Source: Diphasiastrum complanatum
Lineage: Eukaryota; Streptophyta; Lycopodiopsida; Lycopodiales; Lycopodiaceae
Reading direction: 5' to 3'
Assembly: GCA_029204225.1 (NCBI GenBank)
Contig: CM055100.1
Span: forward strand, 8,570,713 to 8,634,712
Length of the DNA stretch: 64,000 nt
Shown: positions 1 to 13,500 of the stretch, in pieces
How positions within the stretch are numbered: the first letter of the stretch is position 1
How the letters are laid out: the number at the start of each line of letters is the position of its first letter
Program-made: the position numbers and the translations under genes
The notes under the pieces: generated by a model
What the model was told of the DNA's origin: nothing
Databases searched by the model: none
Seen by the model: the letters and a program-made list of their open reading frames with translations, nothing else

Positions 1-540
1 TAGTATGCCCTCCTTGGTACGTTGACGAGTGCTACTCCCACCATTACCTTGTCACACATGCACGCATACACACCCCCCATCTCCTATGCTCTACCTGTTG
101 TCTCTATAACTGCTTACTCCGTCGTAGGAAGTGGGCCTACAAAGAGTTGGAAGAGGGCGGTCTTCTCAAAAATTCTGCCATAGGCACCTTTTGGCTTGAG
201 TTCATTCCTGGTGCTCCACCTCCACTCCTTAACAACTTGCACATATGGACTAACTGGTAGAGAGACACAAGATGCAATCATCTCCTTCTAGCACTTACAT
301 AGTCGTGCTTTGGGCTATCACATGATCTTATATTCATATTGGGTAGCTCTATGTCCCCTTACACCAACTTGAGATTGAGATTGGACTTTTTTAGGGTAAC
401 CCGCGAGAGGATAGGATTTGCTAGCTATGTTCCCTATGTGAGGTGGAGACTGAGGAGCACTTTATCTTCATATGCCCAGCCCATTAAGAGCTTTGTGGAA
501 GATATTACTATCTGTTTTGAGATATTATCGGATGCTTGAG
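1..540 (+). pseudogene. LINE C-terminal fragment (copy 3), degraded
   Basis: At about 330-540 an interrupted frame on the + strand reads HQLEIEIG, PREDRIC, CSL, EVETEEHFIFICPA and RYYYLF. This matches the C-terminal Cys-rich region ([19 protein letters not shown]) of the LINE at 15187-16902. Several stops interrupt it. The part before about 250 is a weaker match. It is probably an old truncated LINE insert. Confidence 0.6.
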
Positions 541-3361
541 ATTGCTTCCTTTTTAAAATGTATTGATAATCTAGAGGATCGGTCTGGAGAGAATGGGTGA
601 AAAAGAGAAGACTATATGTGCAATATTTTGCGATGTCGGCCGATACCCTTACAATGCACATGTATCATCTAAACAATCTCTTTTGATCCAATATCACGTT
701 GGACAAATAGCTCATTATGAACCCTCAAATAAGATTTATAACTCTAATACCATTAGATACTTGGTTCTTGATCACCTAACGTTTGGTTTTGAACCTTAAG
801 TTTCTTTACATCCAACAATGATATTTAACCTTATGGGTTAGCCCACCTTTCCTTGTCCACTTCTAATCCAAATCTACCATTGCAAGTCATCTCCATCCTA
901 CCCTTTAAGATTTGACAGTCACTTTCAGTTTTGGATCAGTGGATATTATAGTTTCTTTTTTCATAAATGTCAAATGCAAAATAGATATTTTTTATTCATA
1001 GTTGCAAAGCATGTAAAACTTCTTTTCATACACTTCATAAGGATTTTCTACCTTGCCTTGAACAATTTATTATTTAGTGTGGTTATTTATTTTTTAATTT
1101 TGAAGCTAGTTTTCATCATAAATTTATCAAAATGGCATCCAAATGCAAACAATTTTCTTGCACATTCTTCAAAAAAGGTTGTTGTTTCAATCGTCGCATT
1201 TTTGAGAGGTAGCAATGTTGGCAGAGTGCAAAGTGTCAGGAGGGAGGCGCCCTGGATCTTGATTGGATCTCCAAATTTGAAGCCAATCACTTGCCTACAA
1301 TATTAAGAAACAAGCACACACATTTAATTGAGATTGTTGTTAGAACAGATCTAGAGAGAGTAAATGTTAAAAAATGAATGACAATCGGCCCAAATTTATA
1401 TTGTACCCAAGAGGTTACAAAGAATTGATCCAGGAGGAGATTATTGATGGGGGTGGAAGGTCATTTGATGCTTTTAAGCTGCTTTTTGTTGATTTCTTCT
1501 TGTTTTGCAAGGTCCGACTGCAGTGGTTTTTAAGAGCATCCTTTTGAGAGCGCAAGAGATTGTTCAATGTTTCTTTTTAATGTGCATTGAGTTACAAGTA
1601 GTTTCTTGCCTTCCATGATTGCACAATTTGTACACTTGTTCCTTTTGCACCACATTATCTTCTAAGTTCTTAGAGTTGTTTGTTCTTTGACAATGTCCTT
1701 CACATTTAAAGATGCATATTCTTAGTGTAGATAGGTCTGTCTTCCATTCTAGGAATGAGTTTTTAAAGTTTTTTGAAGCTTGGACTTAAATATTATTGGA
1801 ATTTAAGGCTACTCTAGTCACCTTGCATATAGAGTTTGTAGTTGTGCCTGCTTCACTTGGGATATGATTGGAGGTGGAGATGTTGGACATTGCAAAATCT
1901 AGGTATGACAATTTTGAGGATAGTAGATGTCGTTCTTTATGCCACAAGACATCTTGCTCTATGACATTTACTAGGGTAAAAGTTTGTAAACTCAAGGTCA
2001 CCAGGCCGGGACACAAGACCATGTGCATTATGTGCTCACACATTTACAACACAAGAGGTAATGTTAGGACTCTCTATGGGGAAAATGCCAAGATCCATCA
2101 AGGCATTTGAACCTTTTGATGTAGGAATGATACCCTTGTGCGGTTTTGTGCTTGAATTAGTTGTTGGCAACTCCTACGCAAGGTCTTTACCATATTAGCT
2201 AAGCCCTCTTGGCTTGGTTATCCACTTTAAGAACAAGTTCCTCTAGTTCATTTTTTGTGATAGCTTGGCCTTCAAAGCAGTCATTTGCAGTAGTTGGGCC
2301 ATCCGAGCTACCATTCATAAGAGCAAGCCCCTCTAGAACTCCATGTATAGGGATAGGATCACCCTATATCATAAAAGAGATAGAGGTCGCAGCATCGACT
2401 CATTTTGAGATGGCCATCAGCGCAAGAAATTCATGATTGTTATGGACAAACCTAGACTACGTTGCCACAAGATTCTAATCCATAGGATATAAATGTGAGG
2501 ACTAAACCATGCAACCTTATGTGTTGAAACTTGCCGTATGTGTTGAGGCTGAGATGTTGTTGTAGTTTACTACTGCGAACTTACATTGCGCTTGCCACTT
2601 GCAATGAGGATTCAAGCTGCCAACGAGGGAGGCCCTTTGCACCTTGCATAGTAAGTCCGAGGTGGATTTGATTAGATGATAGCTGAAAGCCTGAATGGTG
2701 CTCGCTAAGCTTGGAACATCTTTGTTTTTTCCATCATGCCACATGGCTAGCAGACAAACTATTATCTATAGGACACTAATTACCACATGTCATCTTGCAT
2801 GGTTTAAGGTTACAAAGTTTGATCATGATCTTAATGCATCATTGGATGCCTAACACATACAATCAAGTTCATCTATGAGCACACCCACGTAATGCCATAG
2901 AGGTTGGCATGGCTAGTACTTTTGGAAATGTTGTAAACTAGAAACACACGGGTGTGCTTTTGAGGGTCAAGTTTTTGGCCATCATATGGACTCCATGTGC
3001 CATTCATTGTTTCAATTTTGTGATGCCTGATAATTATACCCTCTTGTGGGTTTCTCACATCACCTCCCTGGCCATGTTCTTAGTGATATCCATGTGTTAG
3101 AATTAATGTCTATTTGTTACACCTTATGTTATTATCTAGGTCATTAAGGCCATGCCTGTGAGCTATTACTAGGGGCCTATATTCAGCATATTTAGGTTGA
3201 CTAGATGTTGACTGAAGTTAGAGTTTCTAGTGGTTGATTTAGAGCACAAGTTTTGCTAAGATAGGTGTTGGGGTATTTTTTCATTATCAGCATAGAGACA
3301 TGGATGCTATAATCTATATAATGTAGTGCACCCTACCACACTTGCAATGGGACCATAGAAT
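541..3361. other. Stretch with no recognised gene
   Basis: Only short chance reading frames are present. None shows a known plant domain, and no repeat of more than a few units was seen. Exons for the N-terminal UPF0261 domain of the downstream gene were looked for here and not found. Confidence 0.5.
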
Positions 3362-3765
3362 TAATGAACCGTCCATGGTTCACCACGGTTCTGAGAACCG
3401 TATGGTTCACAGAATTTTTGCCTGGAACCGTGGTGAACCGTACAGTTAATTAATTAATTAATTAATTATTATTATTTTTGTTTCCCACCCCCAAAAATAG
3501 CCCAAAAAAATCTGTGACATCTGTGAAATCTTGTTCAATCTGTGAAATCAGAGGACCATTTGTGAAATCTGTGTGAAATCTGTGAAATCTGGTTGAATCT
3601 GTGAATTCATTTGTGAAATCAGATTCAAAAATCTGTGAAATCTGGTTCAATCTGTGAAATCAGAGGGCCATTTGTGAAATCTGTGAAATTTATGAAATGA
3701 GGACCAAAAATGACTTGGGAGGGGTTTTGGGGGGAAATTGGGAAAAAAATAAATAATTGGTGTCT
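3362..3765 (+). mobile_element. Foldback/MITE-like element with GATTTCACA-type minisatellite, copy 1
   Basis: The left end carries repeated GAACCGT and GGTTCACCACGGTTC words. These are followed by an (AATT)n stretch, CCCACCCCCAAAAA, a minisatellite built on TGTGAAATC (about 3515-3695) and a right part with GGGAGGGGTTTTGGGGGG. The same parts in the same order, reverse-complemented, recur at 12222-12690. The right GAACCGTGG end is not seen here, so this copy may be truncated. It lies upstream of the first visible exon of the Tm-1-like gene. Confidence 0.65.
3515..3695 (+). repeat. TGTGAAATC minisatellite
   Basis: Many imperfect direct copies of TGTGAAATC are separated by short spacers (CTG, AGA, TGG). 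Read on the minus strand this gives GATTTCACA. It is the core of the foldback element. Confidence 0.85.
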
Positions 3766-4316
3766 ATACAAATGTACAAAAGATATTATGGATGTATGTT
3801 TGTGTATGTGACTTGCACCTATTTATTAGAGCTGATGACATGAGTAGGGATGTCGTAGCCTTTTATCCCTTGCTAGGTGTGGGTTTGATGGTTAAAGAAT
3901 TTGTGGATGGGCTCCATGAAGTTCAAGATTGTACACATCCTCTCTTATACATGGTAATCTAATAGAGACATGGAGGTGGATTGATAGGGTAACCCCGAAA
4001 ATCTACCATCAAAATGTGCAGGTGGCTCATGCAAGGGAGTTTTTAAATCGAGGCTTGTTCATTATCCTTCTGTTATAAAAATTGGGATGATGCGCTCCAA
4101 TATTGCCATTATTGAAAACCAGTCAAACTAGTATGCAATCCAGTATCCTCTTTGTAGATAGTAGGCAAATGATAAGCTTGCAGAATCGAATGGAAGCTCT
4201 CTGCTGGGATTACATCTGTCACCATTTTCCATGTAGATGTGTAGCAATGAGTAATTTGGCTCTGACATGGGTATTCTTTTGGTCACATGATTTTATTGCA
4301 TTGTGTCTGCATACAG

Positions 4317-4532
4317 GTGACACTGATGAGAACAACTATGGAAGAAAATAAAAAATTTGGAAGATTTATAGCAGAGCGACTGAATGAGTCTTCCTCGCCA
4401 GTGAAAGTTATTTTACCTGAAAAAGGAGTTTCTGCTCTTGATACTGAAGGGATGCCCTTTTATGATCCTGAAGCAACTGGTGCATTGCTAGATGAACTCG
4501 AACTCCTGCTTCATCAAACTGCTGAGCGCCAA
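4317..4532 (+). CDS. Tm-1-like gene, visible exon 1 (end of UPF0261 domain)
   Basis: The acceptor is ...CATACAG before GTGACACTGATG and the donor is CAA followed by GTACCT. The exon is 72 codons, phase 0 at both ends. It includes [20 protein letters not shown] and [12 protein letters not shown], typical of the UPF0261 C-terminal part. Confidence 0.88.
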
Positions 4533-7500
4533 GTACCTTTTTTAAGTGGGCTTACTGCATATTATCTTTACAGTCTAGCTCCAATGACATTTAGATTATT
4601 TCACAGAACTTTTTTGAAATGATCAATGCTATTTTTAAACTGTAGAAATGGTCAGTCAGTCTTGCGTCTTTTCACAGATTGAGAAACAGGGCAAATTATG
4701 AAGGATGGAATGTGTGCTTATTGTTCAAGCTCAAAGTTTGGCACTGGTTCCAGAGTAAATCTTTTTGTGGATCAAGTCATCAACACAATTTGAAAAGTAA
4801 AAGCATTAAGGCTCACTGTCTTACTAGTTCCGGAGGAAAGTTGATGTTTGTTCATTTGTGCGTCGATGACAGATAAAGCGGTTACCCTTTCATATAAATG
4901 ATGCTCAATTCGCAGACGCACTGGTTTCAGCTTTTATGGAAGTTGCACCAGCTGTTCTTGGAAGCAAAAAAAATCAAGCAGAATTTTTGACGTTACATTC
5001 ACAAGAAAATGACATGACTAAGTTTTCACAGAATCTCAGTTTCAGTCCGAACGCAAAACTAGGTGCGAGTTTTTTTTGAGACTTGTTCATCATATTGTAC
5101 ATTATTGAAATATTCACTCTAGATGCATGCTCATTCACTACCTCTTAAAAAAGTTATTAGTAGTCTAGAGTTTGAGGATGGGATGTGGGTGAAACTCTTG
5201 AGAGTATTCTAGATAGCACCTTCTCAAAAGTATTGATGAAAATCTATTCAGTTCTTGGAGATTTCTTGGGATGTTGCTTACTAGTATGATACTCTTAGTT
5301 CAATGAGGACTTCCTGCTAATTCCGTTTATGCTCTAAGACTGCATGATTGTAATGGAGGGTTTGACATTTGTACACACCTGGAGAATGAGATGTCTGACT
5401 TTTTTGAACTTAAAGTAGATGGGCTTTATCTTGTTATATACCTATATTAAGTCTTCCTTGTAATTTTCTCTGCTTCCCTACATGTTTGTCTCTTTGATCT
5501 ATTTAGTACCATGTCTTTCATTCAAAAATTTGTGCCAGCCTTCAGTACAAAATGCTCAATCTATTAGGAAATATGGATAGATGACCCCCACAATGGAAGA
5601 GTGACTCTGGATCTCCACCCACTATCCTGTACCTGGCTCTACATCTACAGGCCACCATATAGGACCAGCGCCCAACCTCCAGGAGGCCATGTATGAAGTC
5701 CTCAAACCAAGGATCCTATTCTAAGCATGCCAGTCACAAGCAACACAAGGGAACCTGATGGTGGACAAACCAACCCAACCAAACCTAGATCGAACGGATC
5801 TAGCCCTCAAGCTATGGATCAATCACAAAGAGGAGTATGGCATCACACTAGCAGCATCCTGCCACCGGTCATGCTATCAAGCATACATTAGTGAAATCCC
5901 AATAGGTATACTTATACCCTCCAAGGCCCATGCACCACTAGTAGTGCATTGTGACACCTCTGCAGCCTATCTGGGCCACGTCATCCAATTCTTCAATGAC
6001 TCACTGATAGACCCATACCAATCCACCATCAAGTGTTTAGGCCTAGAACCATTAATTATGACCATGTACACATGAGGGCCCCAAATCAAAGTACCGTTTC
6101 TGACTCAGTTAGCTGTATTAGATTTAGAAAATATTTTAAATGTCTAGGTGTGGTACCAAAACACCACATTTAATCTGATTCTAAATCACTTCTAGGTCAA
6201 TAAGCAATTCTCAATGAGAAATTACTAACCCAGCGAGAAATTGTTTTAAACACAATTCTCATCAACATGCCTATGTATCAACAACTAGTTTATGTCATGC
6301 CCATGATTGGTCTCGGGTACCGTGTCCACGCTAGGGACCGGTAGACCGACAACCCGTAAGTTAATTGTGACTGTAAGGGATTTGGGGCCCTTATGTGTAC
6401 ATGGTCATAATCTAGTGTATGCTTGATGGCATGACCAGTGGCAGGATGTTGCTGGTGTGATGCCATACTCCTCTTTGTGATTGATCCATAGCTTGGGGGC
6501 TAGATCCGTTCGATCTAGGTTTGGTTGGGTTGGTTTGTCCACCATCAGGTTCCCTTGTGTTGCTTGTGATTGGCATGCTTAGAATATGATCCTTGGTTTG
6601 AGGACTTTATATTGGTATCAGAGCCAATTCTAAGCTCGTTTTGCCATTGATTTGTGTTCATGAAGAAATCTCGAATTGTGAGAATTTTTCCGTTGTGTGA
6701 TATGGAATTTCGACACTATAATGTCATGCCCATGATTGGTCTCGGGTAGCGTGTCCACGCTAGGGACCGGTAGACCGACAACCCGTAAGTTAATTGTGAC
6801 TATAAGGGATTTGGGGCCGAGCTTTCGTCCTCGAAAGCGATATCTTCAAGGACGAAATCAAGATACCTCTTGCGAAGCTTGCTTACAGACTCCCAGGTTG
6901 CCTCTTCTTGGGACCCGTCCTTCCACTTGACTAAAACTTCTCGAAAGACCGCGTGACGAGTCTTGCGGTTTCGGATATTCAGAATTTCCTCTGGTTTGTT
7001 GTGCAAGGAATTAGATTCCTCAAAGTTTATTAGGGTTTGTTCTGAGACAATATTGTCTCCTTCTCGCATCACCCGCTTCAGTCGACTGACATGAAAGACC
7101 GGAGCATACTGATGGATAAACCTCCTGTAAAATCCAGCCAATCCGAGGAAGATCTGCAGCTCTTCCACCGAAGTTGGTGCTGGCCATCGCATAATTGCAG
7201 CTACTTTTTCAGGATCCATCCTGATCCCCTCAGCGGAGATAATATGTACGAGGTAGTGAATCTCTTCCTTGAAGAATTCACATTTTGATTCCTTCGCAAT
7301 CAAGGAATTCTCTCTCAGGACTTGGAACACTTGATGCAAGTGTTCAAAGTGCTCTTCTTTAGTACGACTAAAGACCAGGATATCATCAAGGTAGATTAAT
7401 ACATACTTGCCCAAGAGATGTCTAAACACGTTGTTCATTAGCCTCATAAATGTTGCTGGGGAAGAACCAAAAACTCATAATGACCATTCCGTGAACGAAA

Positions 7501-10500
7501 AGCCGTTAACGGAACTCCATTCTTTAATACGTACCTGATGATATCCAGACCTAAGATCTATCGTAGTAAAATACTTTGCCCCTTTGAGTTGATCAAAGAT
7601 CTCATCTATCTTGGACAAAGGATACTTATCCTTAACAGTGAGTTTATTTAAAGCCCTATAGTCTATGCACATACGCATAGACCCATCTTTTTTCTAACCA
7701 ACAAAATGGGCGTGGTCCATGGTGATTTACTGGGGCGTATAAACCCTATAACCAAATATTCTTGCAGCTGTTGCTCTACCTCTAGGTGTTCCGAATGGCT
7801 TAACCTATAAGGAGGCTTACTAATAGGTTTAGTCCCGGGTATTAGTACACTCAGCCCCGTAGTTCTCGGGGGTAACCTGGAAGGTAAATCGCTAGGAAAG
7901 ACGTCTTTAAAATCATTTAAAATAGTTTGCAAACTCACATCTCTCTCTCTTCTCTCGACAGAAGAAACACATTTCTTTGCATACGGAAAAGATTAACTTG
8001 AATTACTTGAAAAACTTTCAGAAGTAAGAAAACAAAGAAATACCTTTTCAACTTTTTGTTTCCGCACTAGCCGCTTCAACTACAGAGAAGAAACAACTGG
8101 CGAAGCCGGCACACTTGCATTTCCAACCAATTTAACTTTCTGACCTCTATGAATGAACTCCAAAGTGTTATCAACATAACTACGAACAAGACCACCAGTA
8201 GTTTCTTACATAAACGACCATTCACGACCAAGTATAACATCTGCCAAGGCCAAGCTCATTACTTGAAAGTCTAAAGTATCCTGGTAGTCTTGGATTTGTA
8301 TGGGAAGTTGTGGAATGAAAGTATCATAAATATCTTTACGCTGACCATCGGCAAGTGTAACCACGTACTGATGATCACTTTGTTTTTGCTCTAACTTCAA
8401 CTTCTTCACCAAAGAATGCTTTAGAAAGTTGTGGGTTGCCCCATCGTCCACCATTATCCGAACTTTCTGGCCATTGATACTTCCTAACAGTCGGAAAATA
8501 GTATGAGGTCCGACTGCAGGTTGCCAAATGTTGGCAGTAACTGAACAGGTATGTGCCTCATTCACATGAGACACATGAACAGACTTTACTTTGGGAGACT
8601 TTCCTAAAGGCAAAACTTGAACAATGTGAACTTGCTTCTCCGGTTTCTTAAAAGAACCAGTTTGGTTCTTACCGGGAGTTTCGTTAGTATTCCCTTTGTT
8701 TTGCAACTTAGGACACTGACTCTTATTATGACCTTTTCCCATACAAATGATGCACAAGTGCTCCCTCTTGGCTTTTCCTATGTCACTTTTCGACAATCTA
8801 TACCTCTTTTTATTTGAAGAATTAGATGTCGGAATTTTTTGCTTCTATCCATGCTTGGAGGACTCAGGTCGGTTGTCTTCTATAATTCTTTTACCTTTTG
8901 GGCGAACTATGTCGTCATAAGTCTGAGCTAGGGTGATAGCAGTTTCTAATGTATTAGGCTTCAAGGGCCGAAGATACTTTTGGTATTCAGCTTGTAAACC
9001 CCGAATGAATCACCTTACCTGATTATAATCATCTAAGTCAGACAATTTCATGGTAGCATCTCGATAACTCTGCGATGTATTGGGTAAGAGGATGGTTTCC
9101 CATGCAACAGGTTTCCCAATCTTCCCAATTTCTGTCGGTTTCATTTTCAGGAATAAAGTTTTTCTTAAACATATCCTGAAAGCTATCCCATGTCTTTGGT
9201 TCCGAACCACTTTCCCGCAGACTTTTAGGTACTACCTTATGGGGCGATGGGGAAACAGGAGGACTACTACCGTGGATAGCAGGATTCACTCGATACTGCG
9301 CTAAAACAGCTTGTTTCAAAGCACTAAGACTCTGAACACTATCACGTACTAGTCTTTCAAGTCTGGAAAGCCTTTCATTCGTTTCTTGTTGAGTTTTGGG
9401 GGTTGTTCTTCAACAAACTCTTCTAATTTCTTAAAATGATCATATGTTTCTACTACCCACTGCCTAAACTCATAAAGGTTTAATGATATTTCTTCATTTT
9501 CGTCCCTCGCATTCATGTCCACATCCTGCATGTCGTCATGCAAGGAGGGATTTTGAGAAGGTTCTTGAGTAGGTGGTAAAAGAGGAACTGACTGGCTCTT
9601 TTCTATAGGAGAACTTTTGTGAGGCAGGCTAGACATGACTATATCTTCAAGTTCATCTACGGGAGTATGACTCGTGTCTATAATTAAGCATGCGCAACAA
9701 AGTAGACACGATAGTGCTTGAAAACACGCTTCAAAATCGATTTGCTAGCACATGCAAGAAGTTTCTAGTAACATGCATTGACATGCAAAAGAAAAGAATG
9801 AGAGAGAAAGCTTCTCTGATTTGGAAATGCAAGTGATTGGGCCGCAACAACGTGCAAGTTTGACGTGGCAATTCTCAACCTTTCACTGGAAAATCAGGAA
9901 TTCTGAACAAACTTCAATTGATCACCCCTGCTGATTCTGGTCACCAATCAATGAGGAATCTGTTCCTCCTAGAGCGCCCTGCTGTATACCACGTTGCCCA
10001 AGTCGAATTTCTGGAAAATCTGCAGTAGTTTGGATTTGCAACCTTCTCAACTCCAGAAGTTCAATTCTGGCCAGAAATCAGAAATTTGGAACATGAATAA
10101 TTTGAAAATTAGAATAGATTTTGAGATGCGAGTTGTGTGCAGAACCTATCCTCAAACTCTGATCCAGTTCTGATCACGTTTGGGTTGCTAACTGTCAACT
10201 TCCAAAAAACAGGTCTGGCGCTCTCAAAAAATCAGATTTTGTTGAAATCTGATTTTTTCTTGTGATGGATACTCCTCCTTGCACAGATGCTGCTGTAGAC
10301 TTGAGCGCCCACCACTGGAGTTCGCACCTATCAAAAATCAGATCACCAAACGCTCTCTGATGGCGCTGAGGCAGAAAACACTGAGGCAGAAGGAAGGTGA
10401 TAATCGCTGGACAACAAACTCTCTTGAGGAAGTAATGCGCTGGAAGAGGAAAATCGCTGACCCACAAGAGGATCTACGCTGCTCTGATACCACTATTAGG

Positions 10501-13500
10501 AAATATGGACAGATGACGCCCACAATGGAAGAGTGACTCTGGATCTCCACCCACTATCCTGTACCTGGCTCTACATCCATAGGTCACCATATAGGACCAA
10601 CGCCCAACCTCCAGGAGGCCATGCACCCCTCTCACATGCACAGTTACCACTGTGCATGTGGATGCCCCTCACATGCATACTGTACATGTGGGCACATAGG
10701 TCCTACCTAACTTTAGGGACCCACCCTTAGTAACTAAGGGTGCCCTCCACTTAGTGGCACTTCCTATGGATATAGACCAAGCCCTCTAGATCCTAGTACC
10801 TAAGGGTTATTATCCCGAACTACTGGGCTGAGTGTCACCCCGCTGGGGACCCCTTAGGGACTAACGAGTCACCTGTATCCCTGTGTTTGCCAATGGCCAT
10901 AACACAATCTCTTTGCAGGATGTCTCAGGCATCCCTCTCATCCATTTTTTGTTACCAGTTTTCCTTTTTAAGCTCCAGATTTCAATTTATTTATAGGTAT
11001 CCCAGTCAGTGTTCAGGCATTGCAAAGACAGAGCATTCTTATCTGTAGATTATGGTTTGCTATAGTTTAAGTTCTATTGTAAGATATATACTTCTCTGAG
11101 GATGTTCTGCCTCATCTGATGTAGTCATTGTTTATCATGTTAACTTGAGTTATGATTCAAGCAATTTCTTTATGATTCAACTGTTGCACTTTGTTGCGAT
11201 GTGCTTCAGCCATTCTTATTTTCTACCTTTTCCTTCTAACTGGGGTTTTTTTATATAGTTAGTGGTCTATTTCTCCAAAGATCTTTGTTTAAAAGTGTTC
11301 CATTAAGCAGTCACCGAGGCCATGGAATAGCTTCATTTTGATAAGAACAATTTTTTACAAGTATTTTCTTGATTGGCCAGTTTTCAATTTTGAGAAAACC
11401 TAGTGCATCCTAGTTGGTTAGAGATCATGAATGCAAAAATGTTAAGTATTGATGATTATAAGCAAGCACCTCACCTGTTAAAGCAGAAATTGTCTACCTA
11501 AGAAGTCAATGCTAAACTATGGGCATCTAGTGACCATGTGTAATAGCCCCAATGCATAATTTCAGCTACCAGCCGCAAGATCCCGCTTCTTACAAATGTT
11601 GTCTCAACTGCTGTGGATTAGAAGTACATGGATCTAGATTCTTTATCTAGGGAAGTTGATGAGTATCTAGTGCCCATTGTTGTAAAAGCAAAATATAAGC
11701 AAGTATTTTGAAGAGTTCGTGGGGAAAATTCTACACCACGTGAGAAAATAGTCATGTTTCTTGTCTGTTTTATTTTAAAAGGAATGTATGGAGAAACATA
11801 ATACTTGATAGCTTAGGACCTAAAAAGGAAATACTATCAAAGGATTCGGAAACAGCATTTCAAGAAAATGTTGATCGCATAGGACATACACAGGAAATAA
11901 CATCAAAGAATCCCACGAACTGCATTTTCTATGATGGTTTTCTACATAATGTCCTATTTGATGCAAAGAGTTTTTAGTCTCCCTATGCCCAACACAGGAT
12001 GCTGATTTCACTGCAGCCAACTTCTTGAAATTACCAATCCAATTGTCTCTCTCTTCTGTACCCGAAACATTCGGCAACCTACATAAATATACTACCCTTA
12101 ATTAATGCTTTAATTTGATACCTTTATTGTCCAGAAAAATAAAAAACTCTGAAAACACGGTTCTGGACGTGTTTCTAGAAACACAGTGCAACTATGGTAT
12201 ATATATATCATAGAACCCACGGTCCTGAGAACTGTGGGGTGAACCGTACCACGGTTCATGAACCGTGGTATGGCTCCTCTAATCAATTAATCAATTAATT
12301 AACTAATTTCCATTCCCCCCCCAAAACCCCTCCCAAGGCATTTTTGGTCCTCATTTCACAGATTTCACAAATGTCCTCAGATTTCATAGATTTTTGGCAT
12401 TACACAGATTTCACAGATTCAAATGATTTCAAAGATTTCACAGATTCAAATGATTTCACAGATTATTTCACAGATTTCAGAGATGATTTCACAGATTTTT
12501 GGCATCACACAGATTTCACGATTTAAATGATTTCACAGATTTCACAGATTTAAATGATTTCACAGATTTCACAGATTTTCTTGGCCTTTTTTTTTGCATA
12601 TTCTTGGGATTTTTTTGGGGGTGGGAAACTAAAAAAAAATCAATTAATAAATTAATTAAGTAATTGGTTGGTTCACCACGGTTCAGCCTTAAATTTGTAT
12701 CTCAAATGCAAATACATTTCCAAATTCTTTTGTTAACTTAAAAAATTCACTGCGTACATTCCTTTTTTTTGAGTGCACTACTGCTTAGGAGTTGGCAGTT
12801 GCCGCTGTAGTGACTGGTCCATATTGTGTAAGTGGTACTAAGAAGTGTGAATTGCAAAAGACTGTACTATCTTCTAGTTTTCTAACATTATATGCAAAAA
12901 AAATTGGCATTTCTCAAATAGGCTGCAGTTTCTTTCTGACTGTTCTTGGGAGGGTATTGTGGACTCATTGCTCAGGAGTCCATATTTGCCATTGTAATGA
13001 CTAGTTTGTTTTATTTAAGACTCTAGTAATAAGAAGTAATCTGTGTGAAATGCAACACAATCAAGTTTTGCAAAAAAAAGGTCGTTTTTTTTTGGATGGG
13101 CCAATTTTTCCAGTTCTGAAAAGATGGGGAACCTTGATATATGTGATATGTAGATGGTTGATAAGCCTCTTTTGATATTTCAGAGTTCAGATTGTATTAT
13201 CTTTTTGAAAGCCCCGTTGTTGCTTTTATTTGTAGTAGATTTCTCTTGCATAAATTCAGGCTGGTTTTTGATCGATCAATCTGCTGGTATGTAGAAGACT
13301 AGAACCATGTTCTTAGTATTTTTTGCCATAAACTGGTTTGGTTTATGCATGTCTCTTCATACGATGAGGTTTCATTTTTTCTTGTGGACAGAAACTATTC
13401 AAAGAAGACAAGCTGTGCTAAGTCAGTTAAAGAGTCAGATTGCACTTGGAATTCCTATAGTTGGAGCTGGTGCTGGAACTGGCATTTCTGCCAAGTTTGA

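Larger units (their letters stand above)
5562..10904 (-). mobile_element. Ty3/gypsy chromovirus A, internally deleted, in intron 2
   Basis: A minus-strand LTR element flanked by identical 5-bp CAATC (5557-5561 and 10905-10909). The 5' LTR is 10493-10904 (minus-strand start TGTTATGG, end CCTAATA). The primer site beside it reads TGGTATCAGAGC on the minus strand, complementary to initiator tRNA-Met. The low-coordinate end (5562-5688) repeats the first 127 bp of the LTR as read on the + strand. The rest of the 3' LTR is replaced by unrelated LTR pieces (5690-6818). The coding part has gag, a zinc knuckle, protease, reverse transcriptase and chromodomain, but lacks RNase H and integrase. Frameshifts and stops make it non-autonomous. 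The chromodomain is a Chromovirus trait. Confidence 0.88.

Noticed and set aside
3990-4030. Possible upstream exon of the Tm-1-like gene (KIYHQNVQ before a CAG)
   Set aside because: The short similarity has no open frame upstream, and CAG is followed directly by non-matching sequence; taken as chance.
5758-6075. 105-residue open frame on the + strand
   Set aside because: It lies within the inverted LTR-B fragment, and no domain was recognised.
10195-10730. Several overlapping short frames of 65-90 residues
   Set aside because: They lie in the leader and LTR of chromovirus A, with no domain or homologous partner.
12344-12526. 60-residue DFTD-rich frame
   Set aside because: Translation of the GATTTCACA minisatellite; no stable protein expected.
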